Below, piece after piece: positions 35,518-44,821 of a stretch of 64,000 nt of DNA; within the stretch, counting starts at the first letter, position 1; every line of letters starts with the position of its first letter. The translations under genes and the position numbers were made by a program. Below the pieces are notes generated by a model, which ran no database searches, was not told where the DNA came from, and saw nothing but the letters and a program-made list of their open reading frames with translations. Where the stretch lies: the NCBI RefSeq assembly GCF_900107585.1, contig NZ_FNQM01000002.1, positions 248,001 to 312,000 on the forward strand. The letters are read 5' to 3'. The stretch is from Rubrimonas cliftonensis (GTDB taxonomy: Bacteria > Pseudomonadota > Alphaproteobacteria > Rhodobacterales > Rhodobacteraceae).

Positions 35518-35613
35518 GGCGCGCCTCCTCCTGATCCGCCGAACTGCGCCGGCCTCGCCTTCAGTAGCGCGGCGCCGTCATGGCCGCGTCAAGCCCCGCC
35601 TTCCGCGGGGCGC

Positions 35614-36912
35614 TCAGGACGCCGCGGCGGCCGGCGGCGTCCGGGCGTCCTCCTGGCCGTCGGTCGGCTGGTCGTCGGTCTGCGCGCTCTCAGCCGCGAT
35701 CTCGGTGACGATCTCCACGGCGACGGGGCTGGCGCTCGCCAGCACGCTGGCGTGCGGCCCGGTCGTCGCCGCGTCCGGCGCGGGGCGGCGCGTCATGCGC
35801 CATGCGCCGTAGCCGGCGATGGCGACGAAAAGCCCCGCGAAGTAGGCGAAATAGGCGCCCGGCCCGGCCAGATCCATCAGCGCGCCGACGACGAGCGGGC
35901 CGCTGACGGCGCCGACGCCGTTGAGAAACAGCATCCCGCCCGAAGCCGACGCCATCTCCTCGGGGTCGAGGAAGTCGTTCGTGTGCGCGATCAGCAGTCC
36001 GTAGAGCGGGTTGCCCATCGCGCCGACAAGGGCCGCCGCCGCGAGGCTCGACCAGAAGCCGCTCGTCAGCGCGCCGAACAGGGCCGCCAGCGCCGCGGCG
36101 GCGCAGCAGCCCACGATCAGCATCCGCCGGTCCATCCGGTCCGACAGCCATCCGATGGGCCACTGCGCCAGCAGCCCGCCGAGGTATATCGCGCCCACGA
36201 ACATGGAGATCTGCGTGATCGTCAGCCCGGCCTGGGCGCCGTAGACCGCGCCCATGCCGAACATCGCCGAGATCACGCCGCCGAGGATGAAGACGCCGAC
36301 GCAGCCGAGCGGGGAGGCGGCGTAGAGCCGCCGCAGCGTCATCCGCCCTGCGGTGCGGAAGAAGGGCGCCGGCGCGGCGTGCAGCAGCATCGGCGCGACC
36401 GCGACCGAGACGAGCGCGGAGATGAGCGCGAACAGCGCGAAGCCCGCCGGGTCCGCCAGCGTCAGAAGGCCCTGCGCCGCCACGATGCCGACCATCTGCA
36501 CCAGCATGTAGGCCGACATCGCCTGCCCGCGCGTCTCGTTGGTCGCGCGGTCGTTGAGCCAGCTCTCCGAGACGACGTAGACGCCGCAGAAGCTGAAGCC
36601 GACGATCAGCCGCACGCCGGCCCACACCCACGGGTCAGGGAACGCGGCGTAGAGCAGGAAGCCCGCCGAGATCAGCGACGCCAGGGCTGCGAACACCCTC
36701 ACATGACCGACGTTGCGGATCATCAGCGGCGTGAGCCGGGAGCCGATGAGGATGCCGACGAAATAGGCCGACATCACGAAGGAGAGCGCCGTCGGCGTCA
36801 TCCCCTCGATGGCGCCGCGCACGCCCAGCAGCGTGCCCTGCAGGCCGTTGCCGAGCATGAGCAGCATCAGGCCCAGCAGCAGCGCCCAGCTGTCGCGAAA
36901 CACGCCGATCAT
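35614..36912 (-). CDS. Major facilitator superfamily transporter (YcaD-like)
   Basis: A 432-residue inner-membrane protein with about 12 predicted helices. The loop between helices 2 and 3 reads GSRLTPLMIRNVGHVRVFA, a variant of the MFS G-x-x-x-D-R-x-G-R signature. VVSESWLNDRATNETRGQAM is typical of the YcaD/YfkF-like subgroup. The second half repeats the pattern at GWLSDRMDRRMLIVG. A Pro/Ala/Asp-rich cytoplasmic tail of about 45 residues ends the protein. The substrate is unknown. Head-to-tail neighbours are unrelated. Confidence 0.87.
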   Translation of the reverse strand: MIGVFRDSWALLLGLMLLMLGNGLQGTLLGVRGAIEGMTPTALSFVMSAYFVGILIGSRLTPLMIRNVGHVRVFAALASLISAGFLLYAAFPDPWVWAGVRLIVGFSFCGVYVVSESWLNDRATNETRGQAMSAYMLVQMVGIVAAQGLLTLADPAGFALFALISALVSVAVAPMLLHAAPAPFFRTAGRMTLRRLYAASPLGCVGVFILGGVISAMFGMGAVYGAQAGLTITQISMFVGAIYLGGLLAQWPIGWLSDRMDRRMLIVGCCAAAALAALFGALTSGFWSSLAAAALVGAMGNPLYGLLIAHTNDFLDPEEMASASGGMLFLNGVGAVSGPLVVGALMDLAGPGAYFAYFAGLFVAIAGYGAWRMTRRPAPDAATTGPHASVLASASPVAVEIVTEIAAESAQTDDQPTDGQEDARTPPAAAAS

Positions 36913-37028
36913 CGCGCACTCTCCGCCATGGCGCGCACCGGGCCCGCCGGTCGCTTGATGCGCGGGAGCGCGGCTCGGGGCAAGCCGCGATCAGCCGCCT
37001 TCGGGGGCGCGCATGGCGGCCATGCCGC

Positions 37029-37358
37029 TCACGCGCATTTGGCGCAGCGCGGGGCGTGCGGCACGGCGTCCAGCCGCCCGGCGGCGATGGCTCCGCCGCA
37101 GGCGACGCAGACGCCGAACTCGCCCTCCTCGATGCGGTCGAGCGCGGCCTCGATGGCGCGGATCTCGCCGAGGCCGGCGGCGCCGAGGCTCTCGAGCACC
37201 TCGTCGCCCTCCCGCTCCGTCGCACGCTCCTCGGCGTCGGGGTTCGGCGTCTCGTCGAGGTCGTGTTCTATGCCTTCGAGGCGCGTTCGCAGCTCGGCCA
37301 GCCGCGCCTGCAGGCGCGCGGCGTAGGGTGCGGGATCGACGGTCTTTCGCTTGGTCAT
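37029..37358 (-). CDS. DksA/TraR-family C4 zinc-finger protein
   Basis: A 109-residue protein. The start at 37358 (MTKRKTVDP) is supported by GGAGG about 8 bases upstream. An N-terminal coiled coil (about 12-60, RLQARLAELRTRLEGIEHDL) leads to a zinc finger with CVACGG and CAKC near the C terminus, as in short TraR/DksA-like regulators that bind the RNA polymerase secondary channel. IEAALDRIEEGEFGVCVACG is the typical family wording. The acidic coiled-coil tip of full DksA is not clearly conserved, so stringent-response activity is uncertain. Confidence 0.85.
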   Translation of the reverse strand: MTKRKTVDPAPYAARLQARLAELRTRLEGIEHDLDETPNPDAEERATEREGDEVLESLGAAGLGEIRAIEAALDRIEEGEFGVCVACGGAIAAGRLDAVPHAPRCAKCA

Positions 37359-37413
37359 CTGGGCGCCTCCGGGCTTCAGGCTACGCGCGGGCGCCTGCGC
37401 CGACAAGCCGGCG

Positions 37414-38511
37414 TCAGCCGCGCGGCAGCAGCAGCGAGCTGTCGCCGTAGCTGTAGAACCGATAGCCCGACGCGATGGCGTGGGCATAGACCTCCTGCAT
37501 CCGCGCCGCGCCCATCAGCGCGCAGACCAGCATGAAGAGCGTGGAGCGGGGGAGGTGGAAGTTGGTCATCAGGCCGTCCACCGCGCGCAGCTGATAGCCC
37601 GGCGTGATGAAGATGTCGGTCTCGCCGCGCCAGGGAGCCACGCGCCCGTCCTGTTCCGCCGCGCTCTCCAGCAGGCGCAGGGCGGTGGTGCCGACGGCGA
37701 TGACGCGCCCGCCGGCCGCCCGCGCGGCGTTGATCGCGGCCGCCGCCTCCGGCGATATCTCGCCCCATTCGGCGTGCATCCGGTGGTCGAGCACGTTGTC
37801 GGCGCGCACCGGCAGGAAGGTGCCGGGGCCGACATGCAGCGTGACCGAGGCGGTCAGCACGCCGCGCGCCTTCAGCGCGGCGAGAACCTCAGCGTCGAAA
37901 TGCAGCGCTGCGGTGGGCGCGGCCACCGAGCCGTCTCGGCGCGCGAACACGGTCTGGTAGTCGGCGCGGTCGCGCGCGTCGGGCTGGCGGCGCGATTCGA
38001 TATAGGGCGGCAGCGGGGGCGCGCCGATGACGGCCACCGCGGCGTCGAGATCGGGGCCGCTCCGGTCGAAGCGCAGGGTCGCCTCGCCGCCGTCCAGCGA
38101 GAGAATCGTGGCGGAGAGCGCCGGCGCCCCGGCGCCGCAGTCCTCCTCCCACGGAACGAACGCAAGGCTGTCGCCGGGCCTGAGACGCCGGGCGGGGCGC
38201 GCCAGCGCGCGCCAGACGTCGGGGGCGGCGCGCGCGGCGAGGGTCGTCTCGATGCGCGCGACGCCCGAGCCGTCGCTCGTCTCGCGCCGGCGCTCGCCGC
38301 GGAGCCTGGCGGGGATCACGCGAGTGTCGTTCAGCACCAGGAGGTCGCCCGGCGCGAGCAGGCGCGGCAGATCCTCCACGGCGCGGTCGTCGAGCGGGTC
38401 GCCCGGCGCCGCGCCGCGCGCGGCCAGCAGCCGCGCGGCGCGTCTGGGGCGCGCGGGCCGCAGGGCGATCAGAGACTCCGGCAGCACGAAGTCGAAGTCG
38501 GAGACCCTCAC
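37414..38511 (-). CDS. queA: S-adenosylmethionine:tRNA ribosyltransferase-isomerase
   Basis: A 365-residue enzyme making epoxyqueuosine in tRNA anticodons from preQ1 and SAM. I start at GTG 38511 ([19 protein letters not shown]), which has GGGAG upstream. [79 protein letters not shown] split over several motifs, and [17 protein letters not shown] are diagnostic. Usually tgt lies nearby in relatives; it is not seen in this window. Confidence 0.95.
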   Translation of the reverse strand: MRVSDFDFVLPESLIALRPARPRRAARLLAARGAAPGDPLDDRAVEDLPRLLAPGDLLVLNDTRVIPARLRGERRRETSDGSGVARIETTLAARAAPDVWRALARPARRLRPGDSLAFVPWEEDCGAGAPALSATILSLDGGEATLRFDRSGPDLDAAVAVIGAPPLPPYIESRRQPDARDRADYQTVFARRDGSVAAPTAALHFDAEVLAALKARGVLTASVTLHVGPGTFLPVRADNVLDHRMHAEWGEISPEAAAAINAARAAGGRVIAVGTTALRLLESAAEQDGRVAPWRGETDIFITPGYQLRAVDGLMTNFHLPRSTLFMLVCALMGAARMQEVYAHAIASGYRFYSYGDSSLLLPRG

Positions 38512-38637
38512 CCTGCAACTCCCTTGAACAATGCTCCCGCCCGCTTCCTCCGGCGAACGCGCCGCGAGCAATCGACCGAACCATGGTGCTGCGCGGCGAG
38601 GGGCGCTGTCGAGAGGGGACGGTCCGTGTCGCGCGGC

Positions 38638-40029
38638 TCAGCGCTGCGGCGCCACGGCCTCGCAGCGGCCGCCATCGCGGATCAGCCGCGCGCATGCGGC
38701 GTCGGCGGTCTCCCGGTCGAGCCCGGTGAGCCGCGCGCGATAGAGTGCGCCGGACGCTCCCGTGGCGACGTCGATCTCGCGCCCGGCCCGCGCCAGCGCC
38801 GGCATCTCGCCCAGCGCCGCCGCGGCGAGTTCGGCGATGGCGGTCTCACGCGCCGGGAAGGCGCCGAGGGTCAGCGTCCAGGGCCCGCCGCCGGCGCCGG
38901 CGCGCGGCGCGGGCGGCGCGGCGCGCGTGGGGGCCTGAGGCGTAGGGTCGACGAGGGCGGCGACCACCCGGTTCGGGGCGGGCGTCGGCGCGACGGCGGG
39001 AATTGCGCCGGCGGAACGGGCCGCCGGAGCGCCGTCGAAGCTCGCCGCGTTGGCCGCGGAAGGCGTCAGCGCGGCGCCGATGGCCGCGGCGCCGCGACTC
39101 AGCGCGTCGCCCGCCCGGGCCGCGGCGACTGCCCCTGCGTGCGCGCCGCCGGGGCGAGGCTCTGGCGGCGGCGCCGTCAGCACGGCGGTCAGCAGGCTCG
39201 GCGCGCCGGCCGGCGCCCTCGGGCGCTCCGGCGAGCGGCTGAAGCCGAGATCCAGCAGCTGCGCGACCTTGCTGTTGCGGGCCTTCGAGCTCGCGCCGCC
39301 GAAATAGGATACGATGACGCTCTTGCTCCCTCGCTCGGCCGACGCCACGAGGTTGAAGCCCGCAGCGCGCGTGTAGCCCGTCTTGATGCCGTTGGCGCCC
39401 AGATAGTCCCCGAGCAGACGGTTGGTGTTCCAGACCGTGCGGCCGAAGGCGGGGGTCGATTCGCGCCCGAACAGGTTGAAGTAGCCGGCGTGATCGCGCT
39501 TCAGCCGCAGCCCCAGCAGCGCCATGTCGCGCGCGGTGGAGAGGTGGCCGGCCGCCGTGAGGCCGGACGCGTTGCGGAAGGTCGTGCCGGTCATCCCTAG
39601 TTCGCGGGCGCGTCGTGTCATCAGCTTCGCGAACGCCGCCTCGCTGCCCGAGACGGCCTCCGCCAGCACAACAGCGCTGTCATTGGCCGAACGCACCGCG
39701 GCGGCGCGGATGAGTTCGCGGATGCGGACCCGCTGGCCTGGCCGGAAGCCGATCTTGGAGGGCGGCTGCGCGGCTGCGGCGCGGGAGACCGTGACGCGCT
39801 GATCAACCGAGATCTGGCCGCTCTTGATGGCGTCGAACACCAGATAGAGCGTCATCATCTTGGTGAGCGAGGCGGGATGCAGGCGCTCGTCGGCGTTGCT
39901 CGCATGGAGCACCTCGCCGCTGCGGGCGTCCATCACCAGAACCGCCTCCGTCGGCCTGGCCAGGGCTGCTCCCGACAAGACCAGAATCGTCATCGCCGCG
40001 ATTGCGGCCATCCATCTGAAGCTGCCCAT
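38638..40029 (-). CDS. D-alanyl-D-alanine carboxypeptidase with C-terminal SPOR domain
   Basis: A 463-residue exported peptidoglycan enzyme. The signal peptide spans about residues 1-24 (ending GAALAR). The peptidase S11 domain has SxxK in HPASLTKMMTLYLVF, SxN in VRSANDSAVVLAEAV and KTG in GANGIKTGYTRAAGFNLV. A Pro/Ala linker (about 290-385) joins a C-terminal SPOR domain (WTLTLGAFPARETAI onward), which binds denuded glycan strands at the division septum. It therefore probably trims pentapeptides at midcell. An in-frame GTG two codons upstream is also possible. The gene is divergent from the phasin gene. Confidence 0.92.
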   Translation of the reverse strand: MGSFRWMAAIAAMTILVLSGAALARPTEAVLVMDARSGEVLHASNADERLHPASLTKMMTLYLVFDAIKSGQISVDQRVTVSRAAAAQPPSKIGFRPGQRVRIRELIRAAAVRSANDSAVVLAEAVSGSEAAFAKLMTRRARELGMTGTTFRNASGLTAAGHLSTARDMALLGLRLKRDHAGYFNLFGRESTPAFGRTVWNTNRLLGDYLGANGIKTGYTRAAGFNLVASAERGSKSVIVSYFGGASSKARNSKVAQLLDLGFSRSPERPRAPAGAPSLLTAVLTAPPPEPRPGGAHAGAVAAARAGDALSRGAAAIGAALTPSAANAASFDGAPAARSAGAIPAVAPTPAPNRVVAALVDPTPQAPTRAAPPAPRAGAGGGPWTLTLGAFPARETAIAELAAAALGEMPALARAGREIDVATGASGALYRARLTGLDRETADAACARLIRDGGRCEAVAPQR

Positions 40030-40205
40030 CTGCACGCCCGTGATCCACTCGATGCCCCGAAAGCTGGCGGATGTTTCTCCGCCTCGCCTTAAGATTTTAC
40101 TGTAACATGAAAAGATTCCATACGAAACGGCGTCGATGGATCTCTCGTCGGGCGCCTCTGGCCGCTGCGTGGCCGCCGCAAAGCCTGCGGCTCTTCGTCC
40201 ATGTT

Positions 40206-40238
40206 GCAGTGCAGCATGGGGCTTGACGCAGTGCAGCA
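40206..40238 (+). promoter_or_regulatory. Two GCAGTGCAGCA operators upstream of the phasin gene (probable PhaR sites)
   Basis: GCAGTGCAGCA occurs at 40206-40216 and 40228-40238, exactly 22 bases apart (two helical turns). The first copy contains TGCAGTGCA (40205-40213), matching TGC-N3-GCA, the kind of site reported for the PHB regulator PhaR in Paracoccus. The second sits inside the promoter spacer, so binding should block RNA polymerase. Confidence 0.6.
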
Positions 40239-40251
40239 AGGCGCGTATCTC
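40223..40251 (+). promoter_or_regulatory. Sigma-70-type promoter of the phasin gene
   Basis: TTGACG (40223-40228), a 17-base spacer and TATCTC (40246-40251) lie about 62 bases before the phasin ATG. The spacer contains the second PhaR-like operator. The leader ends in a strong AAGAGGAGAA ribosome site. Confidence 0.6.
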
Positions 40252-40312
40252 GGGCTCATTCGCGGAGGTCGTGGTCCTTCGCGCACCGTCAACGCCAAGA
40301 GGAGAACTTCAC

Positions 40313-40753
40313 ATGGCCGCTGAGAACGAGAAGATGACCCCGTCCGTCGAGACCTTCGCCGCCGACGCCCAGAAGGCCGTCACCGAGCAGGTCGAGAAGG
40401 CCTCGAAGTCGTTCGAGACCGTCTCCGCCTTCGGTCAGGAGACCATGGAGGCCATGCTCAAGTCGCAGGGCATCGCAGCCAAGGCTGCCGAGGAGCTGCA
40501 GGCCGAGGTGATGGCCTACACCAAGAAGTCGGTCGAAGAGACCGTGGCCCACGCCAAGGAGCTCGGCTCGGTCCACTCGCTCGCCGAGCTGGTCGAGAAG
40601 CAGACCGCCTTCGCCAAGGTCTCGTTCGATTCGATGATGCGCCAGAGCGCCCGCGTCAACGAGATGCTGGTCTCCGCCACGAAGGACGCGATGGCTCCGT
40701 TCAACGCCCGCGTCGCCGCGTCGGTCGACCTGATGAAGTCGACCGCCGCCTGA
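40313..40753 (+). CDS. phaP: Phasin (PHB granule-associated protein)
   Basis: A 146-residue helical amphipathic protein of the Phasin_2 type. [47 protein letters not shown] and [21 protein letters not shown] fit the family; in the longer one I cite only the pattern. Phasins coat polyhydroxybutyrate granules and control their size. Codon use is strongly biased, the ribosome site AGAGGAGAA is excellent and two terminators follow, all consistent with very high expression. No PHA synthase gene lies in the window. The start at 40313 removes an upstream open stretch that contains the promoter. Confidence 0.9.
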   Translation: MAAENEKMTPSVETFAADAQKAVTEQVEKASKSFETVSAFGQETMEAMLKSQGIAAKAAEELQAEVMAYTKKSVEETVAHAKELGSVHSLAELVEKQTAFAKVSFDSMMRQSARVNEMLVSATKDAMAPFNARVAASVDLMKSTAA

Positions 40754-40768
40754 GGCTTCCCCAAGCCG

Positions 40769-40793
40769 CCCTCCCGCCGCGGCGGGAGGGTTT
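40769..40793 (+). terminator. Phasin terminator 1
   Basis: CCCTCCCGCCG is followed directly by its exact complement (22-base palindrome, 40769-40790) and TTT. It lies 16 bases after the phasin stop. Confidence 0.75.
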
Positions 40794-40836
40794 CGGAAAA
40801 GGGGCCGCCGCCGCCGCGGGAGGGTTCCGGACGACG

Positions 40837-40858
40837 GGGGGCGCAAGCCCCCTTTTTT
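40837..40858 (+). terminator. Phasin terminator 2, GNRA-capped
   Basis: GGGGGC-GCAA-GCCCCC followed by six T residues: a textbook intrinsic terminator with a stable GNRA tetraloop. It follows the first hairpin by 46 bases and isolates the phasin transcript from clpS. Confidence 0.9.
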
Positions 40859-40913
40859 CGTGGCGCCAGCCGGATATATGATGCGGCCGATGCAGGGAGA
40901 GTATGCAGCGCCG

Positions 40914-41285
40914 ATGATCCGCAAGCGTTCGACGACGACAGCCCTTCGGCCGACGGCCGGCGAGGACGAGACCGGCGGGACCGGCCCGGGTCCGGGCTCC
41001 GCCGTCGTGACGCGCACCCGCCCCAAGACCCAGCGGCCCCACCGCTACAAGGTTCTCCTGCTGAACGACGACTACACGCCTATGGAGTTCGTCGTGCACG
41101 TGCTGGAGCGATTCTTCGGCCTGACGAACCCGCAGGCCGTCGAAGTCATGCTGGTGGTGCACCGCAAGGGCGTCGCCGTGGTCGGCGTCTTCTCCTACGA
41201 AGTCGCCGAGACCAAGGTGACGCAGGTGATGGAGTACGCGCGGCGCAACGAGCACCCGCTCCAGTGCACGATGGAGAAGGAATAG
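40914..41285 (+). CDS. clpS: ATP-dependent Clp protease adaptor ClpS
   Basis: A 123-residue N-end-rule adaptor that delivers substrates to ClpAP. The conserved core is [20 protein letters not shown], then [11 protein letters not shown] (binding pocket), [25 protein letters not shown] and [10 protein letters not shown] at the end. In-frame ATGs exist at 40878, 40881, 40890 and 40914; I chose 40914 because GGGAGAG lies 13-19 bases upstream, but the N terminus is uncertain and disordered in the family. clpA follows after 289 bases on the same strand. Confidence 0.93.
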   Translation: MIRKRSTTTALRPTAGEDETGGTGPGPGSAVVTRTRPKTQRPHRYKVLLLNDDYTPMEFVVHVLERFFGLTNPQAVEVMLVVHRKGVAVVGVFSYEVAETKVTQVMEYARRNEHPLQCTMEKE

Positions 41286-41574
41286 CGGCGCGCCCATTCC
41301 GCGCCGCGCGCCTCCGCCAGCGGCCGTCGCCGCCATCCGCCGCGGGGCCGCGCACGGCCCGATGCCGTGCTCCGCGCCGCTCAACCTTGCGTTCACCGTG
41401 CAGGCCCACACTTGACGTCTCGCCGACGCAGGACGCGCGGGCCCGTCGCAGGAGATTTGCGGGCGGCGCCCTTGAACAGGTGCTGACACCGCCGACATCG
41501 TGTGGTGTGATCAATGCGCACAAGCCGGAGCGCGCCTCCCGCGCCCGGACATCATGCCCCTGAGGGAGACGCAG

Positions 41575-43905
41575 ATGCCGTCGTTTTCGAACACCCTTGA
41601 GGAAGCCATTCACCGGGCCCTCGGCCTTGCGAATGCGCGTCGGCATGAGCTGGCGACGCTTGAGCACCTGCTGCTCGCGCTCGTCGACGAGGCGGAGGCG
41701 TCGCGCGTGATGCGTGCGTGCGGCGTCGACCTCGACGAACTGCGCAAGGCCCTCACCAAGTTCATCGACGATGAGCTGGAGGCGCTCGTCTCCGACGTGG
41801 ACGGCTCCGAGGCCGCGCCCACCACCGGCTTCCAGCGCGTCATCCAGCGCGCCGCGATCCATGTGCAGAGCTCCGGCCGCACCGAAGTCACCGGCGCCAA
41901 CGTGCTCGTGGCGATCTTCGCCGAGCGCGAGAGCCATGCGGCGTTCTTCCTGCAGGAGCAGGACATGACGCGCTACGACGCGGTCAACTACATCTCCCAC
42001 GGCGTCGCCAAGAACCCGGCCTTCGGCGAGAGCCGGCCGGTGCGCGGCGCCGAGGAGGCTGTCGAGGAGGAGAAGGCCACGGCCAGCCCGGAGAAGCCGC
42101 GCAACGACGACAGCGCGCTCGCCAAGTACTGCGTCGATCTCAACACCAAGGCGATGGAGGGGGGCGTCGACCCGCTCATCGGCCGGGAGCCCGAAGTGGA
42201 GCGCTGCATCCAGGTGCTGTGCCGCCGCCGCAAGAACAACCCGCTGCTGGTGGGCGACCCCGGCGTGGGCAAGACCGCCATCGCCGAGGGGCTGGCCAAG
42301 AAGATCGTCGAGGGCGAGACCCCCGAAGTTCTGGCCGGCGCCACGATCTTCTCGCTCGACATGGGCGCGCTTCTCGCCGGCACCCGCTACCGCGGCGATT
42401 TCGAGGAGCGGTTGAAGGCCGTCGTCAAGGAGCTCGAGGAGCACCCCGACGCGATCCTGTTCATCGACGAGATCCATACCGTCATCGGCGCCGGCGCCAC
42501 CTCCGGCGGCGCGATGGACGCGTCGAACCTGCTGAAGCCCGCGCTCCAGTCGGGCTCGCTGCGCTGCATGGGCTCCACCACCTACAAGGAGTACCGCCAG
42601 CACTTCGAGAAGGACCGCGCGCTCAGCCGCCGCTTCCAGAAGATCGACGTCAACGAGCCGTCGGTGGACGACGCCATCAAGATCCTGCGCGGTCTCAAGC
42701 CCTATTTCGAGGAGCACCACGACATCCGCTACACCGCGGACGCGATCAAGGTCGCCGTGGACCTGTCCGCGAAGTACATCCATGACCGCAAGCTGCCCGA
42801 CAAGGCGATCGACGTGATCGACGAGGCCGGCGCGGCGCAGCACCTGCTCTCGGCCAGCAAGCGCAAGAAGACCATCACCGCCAAGGAGATCGAGGCGGTC
42901 GTCGCCAAGATCGCCCGCATCCCCCCGAAATCCGTCTCCAAGGACGACGGCGAGATGCTCCGCGACCTCGAGGCCAACCTCAAGCGCGTGGTGTTCGGGC
43001 AGGACCAGGCCATCGTGGCGCTCGCCTCGGCGATCAAGCTCAGCCGCGCCGGCCTGCGCGAGCCGGAAAAGCCGATCGGCTGCTACCTGTTCGCCGGCCC
43101 CACCGGCGTCGGCAAGACCGAAGTGGCCAAGCAGCTCGCCGACGTCATGGGCGTGGAGATGAAGCGCTTCGACATGTCTGAATACATGGAGAAGCACAGC
43201 GTCTCGCGGCTGATCGGCGCGCCGCCGGGCTATGTCGGCTTCGACCAGGGCGGCCTGCTGACCGACGCCGTCGACCAGCATCCGCACGTCATCCTGCTGC
43301 TCGACGAGATCGAGAAGGCGCACCCCGACGTCTACAACATCCTGCTGCAGGTGATGGACCACGGGAAGCTGACCGACCACACGGGGCGCAAGGTCGATTT
43401 CCGCAACGTCGTGCTCATCATGACGTCGAACGCCGGCGCCGCGGAGCAGGCCAAGGCCGCCATCGGCTTCGGCCGCGAACGGCGCGAGGGCGAGGATCTT
43501 GCGGCCATCGAGAAGATGTTCACGCCGGAGTTCCGCAACCGTCTCGACGCGGTGATCTCCTTCGCGCCGCTGCCGCGCGAGGTCATCCTGCAGGTGGTGG
43601 AGAAGTTCGTGCTGCAGCTCGAGGCCCAGCTGCTCGACCGAGGCGTGAGCATCGAGCTCACCCCCGAGGCGGCGCAGTGGCTCGGCGAAAAGGGCTACGA
43701 CGACAAGATGGGCGCCCGCCCGCTCGGCCGGATCATCCAGGAGCACGTCAAGAAGCCGCTCGCCGAGGAGCTTCTGTTCGGCCGGCTGGTCAAGGGCGGG
43801 CTGGTGCGCGTCGCGGTGAAGGACGGCGCGCTGGTGCTGGAGTATCCCGAGCCCGACGCCAAGCGCCTCAAGCGCGACGAGACGCCGCTTCTGACGGCGG
43901 AGTGA
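41575..43905 (+). CDS. clpA: ATP-dependent Clp protease ATP-binding subunit ClpA
   Basis: A 776-residue AAA+ unfoldase that feeds ClpP. The Clp-N domain starts [21 protein letters not shown]1 Walker A is [14 protein letters not shown] and Walker [14 protein letters not shown]2 Walker A is [14 protein letters not shown] and Walker [16 protein letters not shown], and the C-terminal D2 end ([20 protein letters not shown]) is typical of ClpA. There is no ClpB-type middle coiled coil. The 289-base gap after clpS contains no gene and may hold a separate promoter. A strong terminator follows. Confidence 0.96.
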   Translation: MPSFSNTLEEAIHRALGLANARRHELATLEHLLLALVDEAEASRVMRACGVDLDELRKALTKFIDDELEALVSDVDGSEAAPTTGFQRVIQRAAIHVQSSGRTEVTGANVLVAIFAERESHAAFFLQEQDMTRYDAVNYISHGVAKNPAFGESRPVRGAEEAVEEEKATASPEKPRNDDSALAKYCVDLNTKAMEGGVDPLIGREPEVERCIQVLCRRRKNNPLLVGDPGVGKTAIAEGLAKKIVEGETPEVLAGATIFSLDMGALLAGTRYRGDFEERLKAVVKELEEHPDAILFIDEIHTVIGAGATSGGAMDASNLLKPALQSGSLRCMGSTTYKEYRQHFEKDRALSRRFQKIDVNEPSVDDAIKILRGLKPYFEEHHDIRYTADAIKVAVDLSAKYIHDRKLPDKAIDVIDEAGAAQHLLSASKRKKTITAKEIEAVVAKIARIPPKSVSKDDGEMLRDLEANLKRVVFGQDQAIVALASAIKLSRAGLREPEKPIGCYLFAGPTGVGKTEVAKQLADVMGVEMKRFDMSEYMEKHSVSRLIGAPPGYVGFDQGGLLTDAVDQHPHVILLLDEIEKAHPDVYNILLQVMDHGKLTDHTGRKVDFRNVVLIMTSNAGAAEQAKAAIGFGRERREGEDLAAIEKMFTPEFRNRLDAVISFAPLPREVILQVVEKFVLQLEAQLLDRGVSIELTPEAAQWLGEKGYDDKMGARPLGRIIQEHVKKPLAEELLFGRLVKGGLVRVAVKDGALVLEYPEPDAKRLKRDETPLLTAE

Positions 43906-43936
43906 CCGGCGACGCTGCTTTCGGAGGCGCGCCGAC

Positions 43937-43971
43937 GCCGCCGCGTCCCTCAATGGGCGCGGCGGCTTTTT
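43937..43971 (+). terminator. Intrinsic terminator after clpA
   Basis: GCCGCCGCG pairs with CGCGGCGGC, with an inner CCC/GGG pairing around TCAAT, followed by TTTTT. It lies 31 bases after the clpA stop and closes the clpS-clpA region. Confidence 0.88.
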
Positions 43972-44032
43972 CTTGACCCGGGTCGGAACGGGCGTCTAGG
44001 CAGGTGGGGCGGGAAGACTGGTTGGAGGGCGT

Positions 44033-44821
44033 ATGGCACGCTTTCGCGCCCGCGCCGGCTTGATCGCGGCGCTCTGCATCACATCGCCTGCGGCGGCGAC
44101 CGCGCAGGACTCTGCGCGCTACGCGAGCGTCGCCATCGGGGCAGCGCAAGCGCCGGTTCACCTGGCGCTGGTGGCGAACGCTTCATGCGACCGCTGCGAC
44201 GACGTATTCGACGCGCTGTTCGACACTAGACTTCTCGACGGCGAGCGCGTTTCGCCGTATGCGGCGGCTCTCGAGGCTGGTCGCCTGCGCATCGTCTGGC
44301 GCTCGTGGCTCGACGCGGACCGGGAACTCATCGCCGATCTTCTCGCCCGCTGCAGCGAAGCGCCGGGTGAGACGATGCGCAGGCTCTCGTCGGCGCCGCA
44401 GATGATACTCAGCTTTCCGCACCCGGCGACGCGCGAACCGATCCCGATGACATGGCGCGAGTTCGCCGAGATCCTCGGTCCGGTCCTGACGCCGGATCTG
44501 CTGAGCGAGGCCGATCTTCTGGCGTGCCCGCGCGACGCCGAGGCGAGCCAGCAGGTCATCGGATACTTCCGCGCCTTCGAGCAGGAGTATCCCGACGTGA
44601 AGCCGCCGCTCGCCTTCATCAGCAGTGAACGGTTCGAGGGCCTCGACGCCATCGAGAAAGGGCTCGCCGCCGCGCTTGGCCTGGAGTACGGGGCGATCCT
44701 CGCCCGCCGCTCGGCTGCGCGCGTCGCGCAGTTTCGAGACGCGCAAGCCGTGATCGAAGGCGACGCCAGTCACCGCCGCCGGATTTCGCATCATCCTCTC
44801 GCGATCGCAGGCGCGCCATGA
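44033..44821 (+). CDS. Exported DsbA-like protein with CDRC motif (first of a pair)
   Basis: A 262-residue protein with a signal peptide (about residues 1-25, ending ATAQD). ALVANASCDRCDDVFDAL places a CxxC motif at Cys52-Cys55 right after a beta strand, the active-site position of the thioredoxin fold. A helical insertion follows and then PPLAFISSERFEGLDAIEKGL, the DsbA/DsbG-like end with the proline preceding the last strands. A thiol oxidoreductase or disulfide isomerase role in the periplasm is inferred. The stop overlaps the next gene by four bases (ATGA). Confidence 0.72.
   Translation: MARFRARAGLIAALCITSPAAATAQDSARYASVAIGAAQAPVHLALVANASCDRCDDVFDALFDTRLLDGERVSPYAAALEAGRLRIVWRSWLDADRELIADLLARCSEAPGETMRRLSSAPQMILSFPHPATREPIPMTWREFAEILGPVLTPDLLSEADLLACPRDAEASQQVIGYFRAFEQEYPDVKPPLAFISSERFEGLDAIEKGLAAALGLEYGAILARRSAARVAQFRDAQAVIEGDASHRRRISHHPLAIAGAP

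Noticed and set aside
34777-37326. Very long open frame on the + strand (about 849 codons) across the DUF924 and MFS genes
   Set aside because: It is antisense to two recognisable families and is rich in Arg, Ala, Gly and His. Long stop-free antisense frames are expected in DNA with this GC content; it has no start signal or domain.
41146-43953. A 935-codon open frame antisense to clpA
   Set aside because: Its composition mirrors the codon bias of clpA on the other strand, and it would run through two terminators. Same reasoning applies to the long frames antisense to recQ and to carA.
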